Below are positions 17,934-26,757 of a stretch of DNA of 64,000 bases, in pieces. Positions within the stretch are counted from its first letter, which is position 1, and each line of letters begins with the position of its first letter. A model generated the notes under the pieces. It made no database searches, was not told where the DNA came from, and saw nothing but the letters and a program-made list of their open reading frames with translations. Source of the stretch: Achromobacter kerstersii. GTDB lineage: Bacteria > Pseudomonadota > Gammaproteobacteria > Burkholderiales > Burkholderiaceae_B. Where the stretch lies: contig NZ_CADIJQ010000001.1 of NCBI RefSeq assembly GCF_902859595.1, positions 1,550,001-1,614,000 of the forward strand, written 5' to 3'. Position numbers and translations under genes: made by a program.

Positions 17934-18368
17934 TCAGCGAATGCGCTGACGCAGGGCGGCCTTGACGGCGGCGCTTGCGTGCAGCGCCCCCAACACCGTC
18001 ACGGATTCAATCGTGGCCAGCGCCAGCTCGGGCGTCACGTCCGGCGCAATGGTCGCCAGACCCAAAATCCGAATCTGAAGCATTTCACCGGCGGCCTGAA
18101 CCGCCAGCAGATCCTGGGCGGTGTAGTGCTGAATACCCAGCACCAACGTTTTCCGGCTGACCGCCTGCCGCACCGCTTCACCATGGGTGGCAAGCTGGTT
18201 GCGGATCGCGGTGCGGATCAGATCGGTCCGATTGGCGTAGAAGCCTTCCTGGACCAGCAGATCAATTTGACCCAGGTCGACATAACCCAGGTTGATCGTG
18301 ATCTTTTCGTCGGAAGGCTTGGGAGCGGAAGCGAGGCGTGGGGGACGTGGAGGCATGAAACGGATCAT
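17934..18368 (-). CDS. CopG-family (ribbon-helix-helix) transcriptional regulator
   Basis: A 144-residue protein if ATG 18368 is used; ATG 18356 is an alternative and the longer frame up to 18527 has no family-like sequence. Residues 20-65 contain the ribbon-helix-helix pattern EKITINLGYVDLGQIDLLV followed by FYANRTDLIRTAIRNQL. The C-terminal half is a helical domain of about 75 residues of unknown role. It precedes the PHB-depolymerase-like esterase, so it likely controls that unit and itself. A perfect palindrome lies just upstream of its start codon. Confidence 0.85.
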   Translation of the reverse strand: MIRFMPPRPPRLASAPKPSDEKITINLGYVDLGQIDLLVQEGFYANRTDLIRTAIRNQLATHGEAVRQAVSRKTLVLGIQHYTAQDLLAVQAAGEMLQIRILGLATIAPDVTPELALATIESVTVLGALHASAAVKAALRQRIR

Positions 18369-18372
18369 AAAA

Positions 18373-18388
18373 CCATCCAAGTGGATGG
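18373..18388. promoter_or_regulatory. Palindromic operator candidate CCATCCA-AG-TGGATGG
   Basis: A perfect 7-bp inverted repeat with a 2-bp centre sits four bases before the CopG-family start codon, covering the ribosome-binding position. Ribbon-helix-helix regulators bind short palindromes and commonly repress their own genes. This is a natural autoregulatory site (inference). A further TGGATG half-site follows at about 18393. Confidence 0.6.
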
Positions 18389-18573
18389 CATATGGATGTT
18401 TCAACTTGATAGATCTATTCGGCCACTGCCCCGGGGACCCAGGGCCGAAATCAAGATTGCCTGTTTCAATTGATCCGTAGGGGATCAGATTTTTAAGACG
18501 TACTGTGTGTAGGTGGCAAACCGTCACCGCGACCTAAAAGGTCGACATCACCACAACATCAAAGGTGCGCACT

Positions 18574-18744
18574 ATGACATTCCCAACACGCTTTGGGGCT
18601 AACGCTACGGGCGCTCATCCGGACAAAACCCAGCCTCCCGGCAAGCCACAGGAAGCGAAGGTCGCGACCAAGGATGATGCTGCGCAAAAACAGGCTCAGG
18701 TCGACGCCAGCAAAGCAAGCGCCTTGCAAGGCGACAAGACCTAA
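18574..18744 (+). CDS. Small hypothetical hydrophilic protein, 56 aa
   Basis: MTFPTRFGANATGAHPDK onwards, 56 residues rich in Lys, Asp, Gln and Ala, ending LQGDKT. AAAGG about nine bases before the ATG supports it. The composition suggests a disordered stress-type protein; no family recognised. It is followed by another small gene on the same strand. Confidence 0.55.
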   Translation: MTFPTRFGANATGAHPDKTQPPGKPQEAKVATKDDAAQKQAQVDASKASALQGDKT

Positions 18745-18843
18745 GTCCGGCCCGTCGCCCGGGACGGGACTGAAGCTAGCCCTTGTTCCCCGTTACGGCA
18801 CCCGCAGGTCAGATCACCCGCCTACTCGGCAGAGGAGATCATC

Positions 18844-19080
18844 ATGAAGCACTCCAGCAATTCAGGGCCCCGGCACACGGTTCTTAAAGAGATGCATCGG
18901 CCTGAAGCCCATCGCGTTGAACCCGCGGCCACCCCAAAACCCACACCACCGCGCTGGAGCGAGTCGCCCACAGGCGCCGCCGCAACGCCGCGGTCGGCCG
19001 GGCGAGACGACGACCGGGATTCCGTCATCAACGGCCATGGCCATGGGCCGCGCCTGCACGCCGATTGGGATGAGCCGTAA
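18844..19080 (+). CDS. Small hypothetical protein, 78 aa
   Basis: The start is backed by a strong GAGGAGA ribosome site. The protein (MKHSSNSGPRHTVLKEMHRP, ending LHADWDEP) is Pro/Arg/His-rich and probably disordered. Function unknown. It sits 99 bp after the 56-residue gene in a cluster of small genes next to a ferritin-like gene. Confidence 0.6.
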   Translation: MKHSSNSGPRHTVLKEMHRPEAHRVEPAATPKPTPPRWSESPTGAAATPRSAGRDDDRDSVINGHGHGPRLHADWDEP

Positions 19081-19129
19081 TCCACGCTTCAGGCGGGGTC
19101 GTGCCCGATCGGCCACCCGGCCAACAACG

Positions 19130-19154
19130 AAAAAATGGCCCCGCACCGGGGCCA
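19130..19154 (-). terminator. Rho-independent terminator of the ferritin-like gene
   Basis: Read on the minus strand, TGGCCCC-GGTGC-GGGGCCA is followed at once by six T residues. It lies 30 bp past the stop codon of the ferritin-like gene at 19185. This is a complete intrinsic terminator. Confidence 0.85.
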
Positions 19155-19184
19155 GCCTGAACACATAACGCGTGCGCTAGCACG

Positions 19185-19796
19185 TCACAGCATGGTGTCC
19201 CGCGCCTGTTCGGCGCGTGCTGCGCCAATCGCCGTCTCGACTTTCTTCACTTCCTCTGGCGGCGGCAAAAGGGCAGGAAAGCCCAGCGCTTCGATCCACA
19301 ATTCGCGGGTCCAGCCCATCGTGTGATACAGGTGATGGTCCTCGTCTTGCTCGACCGCTTCGTGGGCCTTCTTCAAGACTTTGGCCTCTTTGCCCTTCAG
19401 CTTGTCAGCGACCAGGCCAATCAACTCCCAATTCTGATGGTCTTTCGTTTCGGCCAAGACGACGCATTCCGCAGCGGCCACCTGCGCCGCCACCGCGTCG
19501 CCCTTCGACTTCGCCAGCGCGATGGCCTTCACCAGTGAATCACCATGGTGCTTAACCACTTCGCGGCTGGGCACCCGCTTATCAGGGTCAAGGCCGAGTT
19601 CTTCAAACACGGTAAGGAGTACCTGCCGATGCGTCTTGGTTTCGTCGAGATAGCTCTGCCACTCTTTCGTCAAGTCTTCGTTCGTGGCACAGGAAAGCGC
19701 TGCGGTGTAGACGTTGATGCCGCCCAGCTCCGTTTCCAGCGCCTGATAAAGCAAATCATGGATGCGTGCCATGTCACCGCTTTTGTTGGTAGCCAT
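19185..19796 (-). CDS. Ferritin-like-domain protein
   Basis: A 203-residue all-helical protein from ATG 19796, supported by AAGAGGA. Pattern ALETELGGINVYTAAL, then ETKTHRQVLLTVFEELGL, CVVLAETKDHQNWELIG and HEAVEQDEDHHLYHTMGW gives Glu/His residues spaced as in ferritin-like four-helix bundles with a di-metal site. The role is probably in metal or oxidative stress, but no substrate is known to me. It is flanked by small genes and an intrinsic terminator. The longer frame to 19823 adds only nine residues without a ribosome site. Confidence 0.8.
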   Translation of the reverse strand: MATNKSGDMARIHDLLYQALETELGGINVYTAALSCATNEDLTKEWQSYLDETKTHRQVLLTVFEELGLDPDKRVPSREVVKHHGDSLVKAIALAKSKGDAVAAQVAAAECVVLAETKDHQNWELIGLVADKLKGKEAKVLKKAHEAVEQDEDHHLYHTMGWTRELWIEALGFPALLPPPEEVKKVETAIGAARAEQARDTML

Positions 19797-19821
19797 AAGG
19801 TCCTCTTGAGATCGTGAAGTC

Positions 19822-19846
19822 ATGCGGCCCCACAGCGGGGCCGCAT
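19822..19846. terminator. Hairpin ATGCGGCCCC-acagc-GGGGCCGCAT
   Basis: A perfect 10-bp stem with a 5-base loop lies between the stop of the 62-residue minus-strand gene and the start of the ferritin-like gene. It lacks a long T run on either strand, so it may be a weak terminator or an mRNA-processing hairpin. Confidence 0.55.
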
Positions 19847-19901
19847 TTGAAGGTCAATGTTGGGAAGGTCAACTGCGGGGGAGCAACTGCAGAAGGGTCA
19901 A

Positions 19902-20090
19902 CTACGGCGCAGGCTGATTGGACGCGGGAGTCCCTACCGGCTCCTCCGGGTCCAACTCATCTGACTCGCCGGGCTCTTCGTCTCCGTCCGGAGGAAAGGG
20001 TTCTTCAGCCGCGTCCTCGGCGATATCCAACTTCTTGGACTCCTCGGTGCTTGTCGGCTCGGTTGGCGCGTTGGGAAGGGGGGTATTCAT
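19902..20090 (-). CDS. Small acidic protein, 62 aa
   Basis: From ATG 20090, with AAGGTG before it, the protein reads MNTPLPNAPTEPTSTEESKK and continues very rich in Glu, Asp and Pro (PPDGDEEPGESDELDPEEP). It is probably disordered. No family recognised. It is divergent from the LysR gene and precedes the ferritin-like gene on the same strand with a hairpin between them. Confidence 0.55.
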   Translation of the reverse strand: MNTPLPNAPTEPTSTEESKKLDIAEDAAEEPFPPDGDEEPGESDELDPEEPVGTPASNQPAP

Positions 20091-20172
20091 GGGCTTCACC
20101 TTGTTCGGCCACATAGCCGCACAAGGGCATCGCAAGAAGCGCTCCCAAACGCCATCGCCCTAAGTCATTGAA

Positions 20173-20187
20173 ATAACGCGCAGTTAT
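20173..20187. promoter_or_regulatory. LysR-type box ATAAC-GCGCA-GTTAT
   Basis: A perfect inverted repeat of the T-N11-A class (T at 20174, A at 20186) stands 110 bp before the LysR gene start and about 80 bp before the divergent 62-residue gene. This is the classic recognition sequence form of LysR-type regulators. A second 9-bp inverted repeat (AAAAGGCAT at 20189 and ATGCCTTTT at 20227) lies beside it. Confidence 0.7.
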
Positions 20188-20296
20188 GAAAAGGCATGAG
20201 GAAATCCCCAATTAGGGTATTTGCTTATGCCTTTTAACTATTTGCAGCGCGCATACTTGCTGGGCAAGAATTCGCTCTGAGCATAAAGCAAGACAG

Positions 20297-21274
20297 ATGG
20301 AACTTCGCCAACTCGAGGCCTTCGCGGCCGTTATGTCCACCGGCAGCGTCACCGCTGCCGGGCGTGTGCTTGGCCGCTCGCAACCGGCCATCAGCCGCTT
20401 GCTTCAGGAACTGGAAGCCGAGATTGGCTACGCCTTGTTCGCGCGCAGTGGCCCGCGGGTCACGCCCACCGAACAGGGCTTCCTGCTGTATGACGATGTG
20501 GAACGCGCGTTGGCCAGCTTGCAGCAGATACGCGGGCGCGCCGAAGAGATTGCGCGCGGCCAGGCCAAGCCGCTGCTGCTGGCTGCAACGTCTGCCTTGG
20601 CGGCGGGCTTGCTGCCCGACGCATTGAAGCGCATCGAAACCCAAGCCGGCGCGGTCCGCATTCAAGTGCGCAGCGCGTCACCTGAACGCGTGGTGCACGC
20701 GGTATTGACCGGCGCTGCGCAATTGGGCGCGACGAGCCTGCCGTTGGAACACCGTGGTTTGACCGTGCATTGGATTGGGCAGGCCGCCTGTGTGGCCGCA
20801 TTGCCCGAAGACGATGCGCTGGCCGCCCTGGACGTGGTGCCGGTGTCGGCCCTGGCCGGGCGCCGTTTGATCACCATGGCCAACCCCTACCGCTTGCGCC
20901 GCCGCTTGGACGCAGCGCTCGCCCCCGATGGCAACGCGCCTGGCACCATCGAAACCAATTCGTCCGTCAACGCTCTGGCCGCCGTGCGCGCTGGCCTGGG
21001 CGTGTCGGTGCTGGAACCGATCACCGCTTACGGCGTCCCGATGCCGGGCGTAGCGATCCGGCCCATCGACTTGGACATCCCTTTTTTCTTTGGGGTCATC
21101 ACCCCGCAGTCGCAACCCCTGACGCCGGCCTGCCAGGCCATGGCCGACGCGCTGGCCGATGCCGCCGCCGCCCTGCTGCCCGGCTTTGTGCTGCACGACG
21201 CCTGCGAGCATTCGGCGCTGTTGCAGTCGATCTACGGTGATGACGCCCCTGTTTTGGAAACCCCCGCACTATGA
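20297..21274 (+). CDS. LysR-family transcriptional regulator
   Basis: A 325-residue regulator. Its N-terminal winged helix-turn-helix reads MELRQLEAFAAVMSTGSVTA and GRSQPAISRLLQELEAEIGY. The C-terminal effector-binding domain follows from about residue 90. It begins the tightly overlapped unit: its TGA overlaps the ATG of the flavin monooxygenase (ATGA). Unlike most LysR genes it is transcribed with its likely targets rather than divergent from them. The effector is presumably the compound imported by the ABC transporter (inference). Confidence 0.92.
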   Translation: MELRQLEAFAAVMSTGSVTAAGRVLGRSQPAISRLLQELEAEIGYALFARSGPRVTPTEQGFLLYDDVERALASLQQIRGRAEEIARGQAKPLLLAATSALAAGLLPDALKRIETQAGAVRIQVRSASPERVVHAVLTGAAQLGATSLPLEHRGLTVHWIGQAACVAALPEDDALAALDVVPVSALAGRRLITMANPYRLRRRLDAALAPDGNAPGTIETNSSVNALAAVRAGLGVSVLEPITAYGVPMPGVAIRPIDLDIPFFFGVITPQSQPLTPACQAMADALADAAAALLPGFVLHDACEHSALLQSIYGDDAPVLETPAL

Positions 21275-22752
21275 ATCAGCCCATCGCCACCCCGCCGCAA
21301 GGCTTAGCCGCGCTGGAAGCGCGCCTGCGGCAAGACCTGTCCTGGCTGGAAATTCCCGCCAAGAACTGGGTTGCGCCCCGGCTCGTGGACGGCCAGCAAG
21401 TGCTGGACGTCGTCATCATTGGCGGCGGCATGGCCGGCTTGGCTGCGGCGGCGTCGTTGACGCATCTGGGCATTACCGCGCCGATTTTCGATCAAGCGCC
21501 CGAAGGCTATGAAGGCCCGTGGGCCACGACGGCGCGCATGGAAACGCTGCGTTCGCCTAAACAATTGACCGGCCCTGCCCTGGGCTTGCCGGCGCTGACG
21601 TTCCGCGCCTGGTTCGAAGCGCAGTTCGGCTCGGCGGAATGGGACGCGCTGGACAAGATTCCGCGCCTGCAATGGATGGACTACCTGCGCTGGTATCGCC
21701 GCGTGCTGAACCTGGACGTGCGCAATGAACACCGCGTGTTGGCGGTGCAACCGCGTTCCGACCGCCTGGTGCAGTTGGACATCGAGTCCCCCGCCGGCCG
21801 CAGCACCGTGCTGGCCCGCCGTGTCGTGCTGGCCACCGGCCGCGACGGCCTGGGCGGCGCGTATGTGCCTGACTTCGCTAAGAAATTGCCGCGTGACCGC
21901 TGGGCGCATTCGTCCGACGTAATGGACTACGCCACGCTGGCCGGCAAGCGCGTCGGCGTCGTGGGCGCGGGCGCGTCCGCCATGGACAGCGCAGGCACGG
22001 CGCTGGAAGCCGGCGCCGCCAGCGTCGACCTGCTGATCCGCCGCAACGACATTCCACGCGTGAACAAAGGCAAAGGCGCGGGCAACCCCGGCCTGACTCA
22101 CGGCCACCTGACCCTGCCCGACGAATGGAAGTGGAAGATCCGCCACTACATCAACGCCGCGCAAGTGCCGCCCCCGCGCGGCAGCACCTTGCGCGTGTCG
22201 CGCTTCCCGAACGCCCACTTCAACCTGGGCTGTGGCGTGCAAGACCTGGCAATGGTGGGCGACGACATCCACGTCACCACGCCCAAGGGCGTATTCGTAC
22301 TGGACTTCCTGATCTTCTCCACGGGCTTCCGTATCGACTGGACCGTGCGCCCGGAATTCGCGCTGCTGGCGCCTCACGTGCGCAACTGGGGCGACCGTTT
22401 TACCCCGCCCCCCGGCGAAGAGGACCAGGAACTGCATGACTCGCCCGACCTGGGCGCCGTCTTCGAGCTGCAAGAAAAAGTCCCCGGCGCCTGCCCCGGC
22501 CTGGACCGCGTGCACTGCTTTTCTTACCCCGCTGCGCTGACGCAAGGCACGATCTCGGGCGACATCCCGGCCATCAGCGACGGCGCCAAGCGCCTGGCGC
22601 AAGGCATCGCCGGCCTGTTCTACCGCGAAGACGTGGAAACGTACTACGCGAATATGGAAGCGTTTTCGGAACCGGAAGTGTTCGGCGATGAATGGACGCC
22701 CGCCCCGCCGCCCGCCCAGGCTGCGGCCTCCCAAGCGGAGACCGCGCAATGA
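21271..22752 (+). CDS. FAD/NAD(P)-binding flavoprotein monooxygenase
   Basis: A 493-residue flavoprotein. FAD-binding fingerprint VVIIGGGMAGLAAAAS lies at about residues 48-63, and a second nucleotide-binding fingerprint VGVVGAGASAMDSAG lies at about residues 228-242. FLIFSTGFRIDW matches the ATG-like motif region of flavin monooxygenases. An oxidative attack on an imported compound is likely; the substrate is unknown. It overlaps LysR upstream (ATGA) and the permease downstream (ATGA), so it is translationally linked to both. The C-terminal tail is Ala/Pro/Gln-rich. Confidence 0.88.
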   Translation: MNQPIATPPQGLAALEARLRQDLSWLEIPAKNWVAPRLVDGQQVLDVVIIGGGMAGLAAAASLTHLGITAPIFDQAPEGYEGPWATTARMETLRSPKQLTGPALGLPALTFRAWFEAQFGSAEWDALDKIPRLQWMDYLRWYRRVLNLDVRNEHRVLAVQPRSDRLVQLDIESPAGRSTVLARRVVLATGRDGLGGAYVPDFAKKLPRDRWAHSSDVMDYATLAGKRVGVVGAGASAMDSAGTALEAGAASVDLLIRRNDIPRVNKGKGAGNPGLTHGHLTLPDEWKWKIRHYINAAQVPPPRGSTLRVSRFPNAHFNLGCGVQDLAMVGDDIHVTTPKGVFVLDFLIFSTGFRIDWTVRPEFALLAPHVRNWGDRFTPPPGEEDQELHDSPDLGAVFELQEKVPGACPGLDRVHCFSYPAALTQGTISGDIPAISDGAKRLAQGIAGLFYREDVETYYANMEAFSEPEVFGDEWTPAPPPAQAAASQAETAQ

Positions 22753-23723
22753 CTGGTTGGTTGATACGCCGTGTCGCGCAAGCGGCGGTAGTCGTGTTGC
22801 TGATGACCCTGATTGTCTTCGTGGGCCTGCACGCCATCGGCAACCCCGTTGACATCCTGATCGGCCAGGACGTAGACCAGGTCGACCGCGCCCGCATCAT
22901 CGCGGAGCTTGGCCTGGACAAACCGCTGTGGCAGCAGTACCTGGGCTTCCTGAATGGAGCGCTGCACGGCAACCTGGGCAACAGCTTCGTCTACAACATT
23001 CCCGCCATTGAACTCGTCATCCAGCGCCTGCCCGCCACGCTTGAACTGGCGATCAGCGCCCTGGGCCTGGCCGTCATCATCGGCTTGCCGCTGGGCTTGA
23101 TTGCCGGGCTGTACCCCGACAGCCGCTTTTCCAAAATGATCATGGCCGGCAGCATCGTCGGCTTCTCGCTGCCCACGTTCTGGGTGGCGCTGATGCTGAT
23201 CATGACGTTCAGCGTGTCACTCGGCTGGCTGCCCGCCAGCGGCCGGGGGCAAACGGTGGAATTCCTGGGCTTTCAGTGGTCGTGGTTGACTGCCGACGGC
23301 TGGCGCCACTTGATCTTGCCCGCGCTGAACCTGTCGCTGTTCAAGATTTCGCTCGTCATCCGCCTGACCCGCGCCGGCGTGCGCGACGTGATGCCGCTGG
23401 ACTTCGTGAAGTTCGCCCGCGCCAAAGGCTTGTCGCCGTTTCGCGTGGTCTGTGTGCACGTGCTGCGCAACACGATGATCCCGCTGGTGACCGTGCTGGG
23501 CCTGGAGCTGGGTTCGACCATTGCGTTCGCCGTCATCACGGAAAGCATTTTCTCTTGGCCGGGCGCCGGCAAGCTGATTCTGGACAGCCTGAACGCGCTG
23601 GACCGCCCCGTCATCGTGGCCTACCTGATTGTGGTCGTGTGCCTGTTCGTGACGCTGAACCTGATCGTCGACATTCTTTATAAAGTGCTGGACCCCCGGG
23701 TACGGCTGGAGGGCTCGGCATGA
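22749..23723 (+). CDS. Peptide/opine-type ABC transporter permease (DppB-like)
   Basis: A 324-residue integral membrane protein with about six hydrophobic segments. The N-terminus MTGWLIRRVAQAAVVVLLMT is typical of DppB/OppB-type permeases. The coupling loop carries RLTRAGVRDVMPLDFVKFAR followed by AKGLSP, the EAA-type motif. It imports the ligand of the binding protein encoded at 26758 together with the second permease. It has ATGA overlaps on both sides. Confidence 0.93.
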   Translation: MTGWLIRRVAQAAVVVLLMTLIVFVGLHAIGNPVDILIGQDVDQVDRARIIAELGLDKPLWQQYLGFLNGALHGNLGNSFVYNIPAIELVIQRLPATLELAISALGLAVIIGLPLGLIAGLYPDSRFSKMIMAGSIVGFSLPTFWVALMLIMTFSVSLGWLPASGRGQTVEFLGFQWSWLTADGWRHLILPALNLSLFKISLVIRLTRAGVRDVMPLDFVKFARAKGLSPFRVVCVHVLRNTMIPLVTVLGLELGSTIAFAVITESIFSWPGAGKLILDSLNALDRPVIVAYLIVVVCLFVTLNLIVDILYKVLDPRVRLEGSA

Positions 23724-24637
23724 GCACCACTGCAACCCCTGACAAGGTTCCCGCCCTGCGCCGCGAATCACCCTGGCGCCGCAACCTGACTGAATTCATG
23801 TCGTCCAAGACGGCGGTGTTCGGCCTGGCCGTGGCCACCCTGCTGATCCTGGCCGCCATCTTCGCGCCGTGGATCTCGCCGCAGAACCCGTACGACCTGC
23901 TGCAAATCGACGTGCTGGATTCCCGCATGCCGCCGGGTTCCATGAACGGCCTGGACACCTTCCACTACTGGCTGGGCACCGACGGCCAAGGGCGCGATCT
24001 GCTGTCCGGCATTCTGTATGGCCTGCGCATCAGCTTGATGGTGGGCGTGGGCTCGGCGGTTATCGCCGGCATCGTCGGCACGCTGCTGGGCTTGCTTGCT
24101 GCCTACGCGGGCGGCAAGGTTGATGCCTTCATCATGCGTTTGGTCGACCTGATCCTGTCGTTCCCGTCGATCCTGGTTGCCATGATGATCCTGGCCTATC
24201 TGGGCAAGGGCGTGGGCAACGTGGTGCTGACGCTGGTGATTCTGGAATGGGCCTATTACGCCCGCACCGCGCGCGGCCAAGCCCTGGTGGAACGCCGCCG
24301 TGAATACGTGGAAGCCGCCCGCTGCCTGGACATTCCCAACTGGCGGATCATGTTGAAGCACATCCTGCCCAACTGCCTGCCGCCGCTGATCGTCATTGGC
24401 ACCTTGCAGATTGCGCGCGCCATCACACTGGAGGCCACGTTGAGCTTTCTGGGCCTGGGCGTGCCGGTGACCGAACCGTCGCTGGGCCTGCTGATTTCCA
24501 ACGGCTTTCAATACATGCTGTCCGGTGAATACTGGATCAGCTTCTACCCCGGCATCGCGCTGCTGATCACCATCGTCGCCATCAACTTGGTGGGCGACCG
24601 CCTGCGCGACGTGCTGAACCCAAGGACTCACAAATGA
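23720..24637 (+). CDS. Peptide/opine-type ABC transporter permease (DppC-like)
   Basis: A 305-residue inner-membrane protein of the DppC/OppC type. After a cytoplasmic N-terminus it has a first membrane segment (AVFGLAVATLLILAAIFAP), then HYWLGTDGQGRDLLSGILYG, which is a hallmark of this subfamily. The EAA loop reads EYVEAARCLDIPNWRIMLKH. It is the partner of the permease encoded at 22749. Confidence 0.93.
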   Translation: MSTTATPDKVPALRRESPWRRNLTEFMSSKTAVFGLAVATLLILAAIFAPWISPQNPYDLLQIDVLDSRMPPGSMNGLDTFHYWLGTDGQGRDLLSGILYGLRISLMVGVGSAVIAGIVGTLLGLLAAYAGGKVDAFIMRLVDLILSFPSILVAMMILAYLGKGVGNVVLTLVILEWAYYARTARGQALVERRREYVEAARCLDIPNWRIMLKHILPNCLPPLIVIGTLQIARAITLEATLSFLGLGVPVTEPSLGLLISNGFQYMLSGEYWISFYPGIALLITIVAINLVGDRLRDVLNPRTHK

Positions 24638-25640
24638 CCGACCGCACCGCTACCGGCGCGCCGGCCACGCTTGAAGTGCGCAACCTGCGCACGCACTTCC
24701 ACACCCGCGCGGGCGTGCTGCCCGCCGTGGACGACGTGTCGTTCACGCTGGAGCGCGGCAAAATCCTGGGCCTGGTCGGTGAATCCGGCTCGGGCAAATC
24801 CGTGACGGGCTTTTCCATCATGGGTCTGGTCGACGCGCCGGGCCGCATCGTGGGCGGCGAAGTGCTGTTTCAAGGCCGCGACCTGACCAAGCTGGCCCCG
24901 CGCGAACTGCGCCGCCTGCAAGGCAACCGCATCGCCATGATCTTTCAAGATCCGATGATGACGCTGAACCCCGTCTTGCGGGTGGATGTGCAGATGATCG
25001 AAACGGTGCGCGCGCATAACAAGATGAGCAAGCGCGAAGCGCGCACGCTGGCGCGCGACACGCTGGGCATGATGGGCATTCCCAGCCCGGAAGAACGTTT
25101 GCTGGCCTACCCGCATCAGCTGTCTGGCGGCATGCGCCAGCGCGTGGCCATTGCCATCGCCATGCTGCATCGCCCTGACCTGATCATTGCCGACGAACCC
25201 ACCACCGCGCTGGACGTCACCATCCAGGCGCAGATTCTGTCTGAAGTGCAAAAGCTGGCGCAGCAACACGGCACCAGCCTGATCTGGATTACGCATGATC
25301 TGTCGGTCGTGGCGGGTCTTGCTGATGACGTGGCCGTGATGTACGCCGGCCGCATCGTTGAACACGGCAAGGTCGACGACGTGCTTGACCGCCCGCAGCA
25401 CCCCTACACCGTCGGCCTGATCGACAGCCTGCCCAGCAACAACCAACGAGGCCAGCGCCTGCGCCAGATTCCCGGCATGACGCCCAACCTGCTGCACCTG
25501 CCCGCGGGCTGTGCGTTTTCCGCGCGCTGCTCGCGCGCCACCGCCGCCTGTGGCCAGCAACCCGGCATCACTCAAGCCCTGCCCGAACACGACGTGCGCT
25601 GCTTCCATCCGACTATCCAGATCCACAACGAGGTGACGGC

Positions 25641-25644
<4 letters not shown>
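24634..25644 (+). CDS. ABC transporter ATP-binding protein (DppD-like)
   Basis: A 336-residue ATPase with Walker A GESGSGKS, signature LSGGMRQR, Walker [13 protein letters not shown] and a switch His in WITHDLS. The C-terminal oligopeptide-transporter region has the Cys-containing segment [15 protein letters not shown], which in this subfamily carries a 4Fe-4S-type or structural Cys cluster. It powers import with the other ATPase. ATGA overlaps on both sides. Confidence 0.94.
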
Positions 25645-26657
<1,013 letters not shown>

Positions 26658-26669
26658 ACCTAATTGGCC

Positions 26670-26709
26670 GCGTTGTCCTGAATGCCTGTAGTGGCCTGAA
26701 TGACAACGC
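26670..26709 (+). promoter_or_regulatory. Intra-operon hairpin before the binding-protein gene
   Basis: GCGTTGTC and GACAACGC form an 8-bp stem around a 24-base loop that can pair further. It fills the only real gap (100 bp) inside the transport unit. Such hairpins often stabilise or separately set the level of the abundant binding-protein mRNA (inference). Confidence 0.5.
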
Positions 26710-26757
26710 AGCCTTCGGAACACTTAACTCGTTCCCCCCCTACCAAGGACCCCGAAC

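Noticed and set aside
21304..22749. 481-codon minus-strand open frame opposite the flavin monooxygenase
   Set aside because: Mirror shadow of a strongly biased GC-rich gene; no recognisable protein and no ribosome site.
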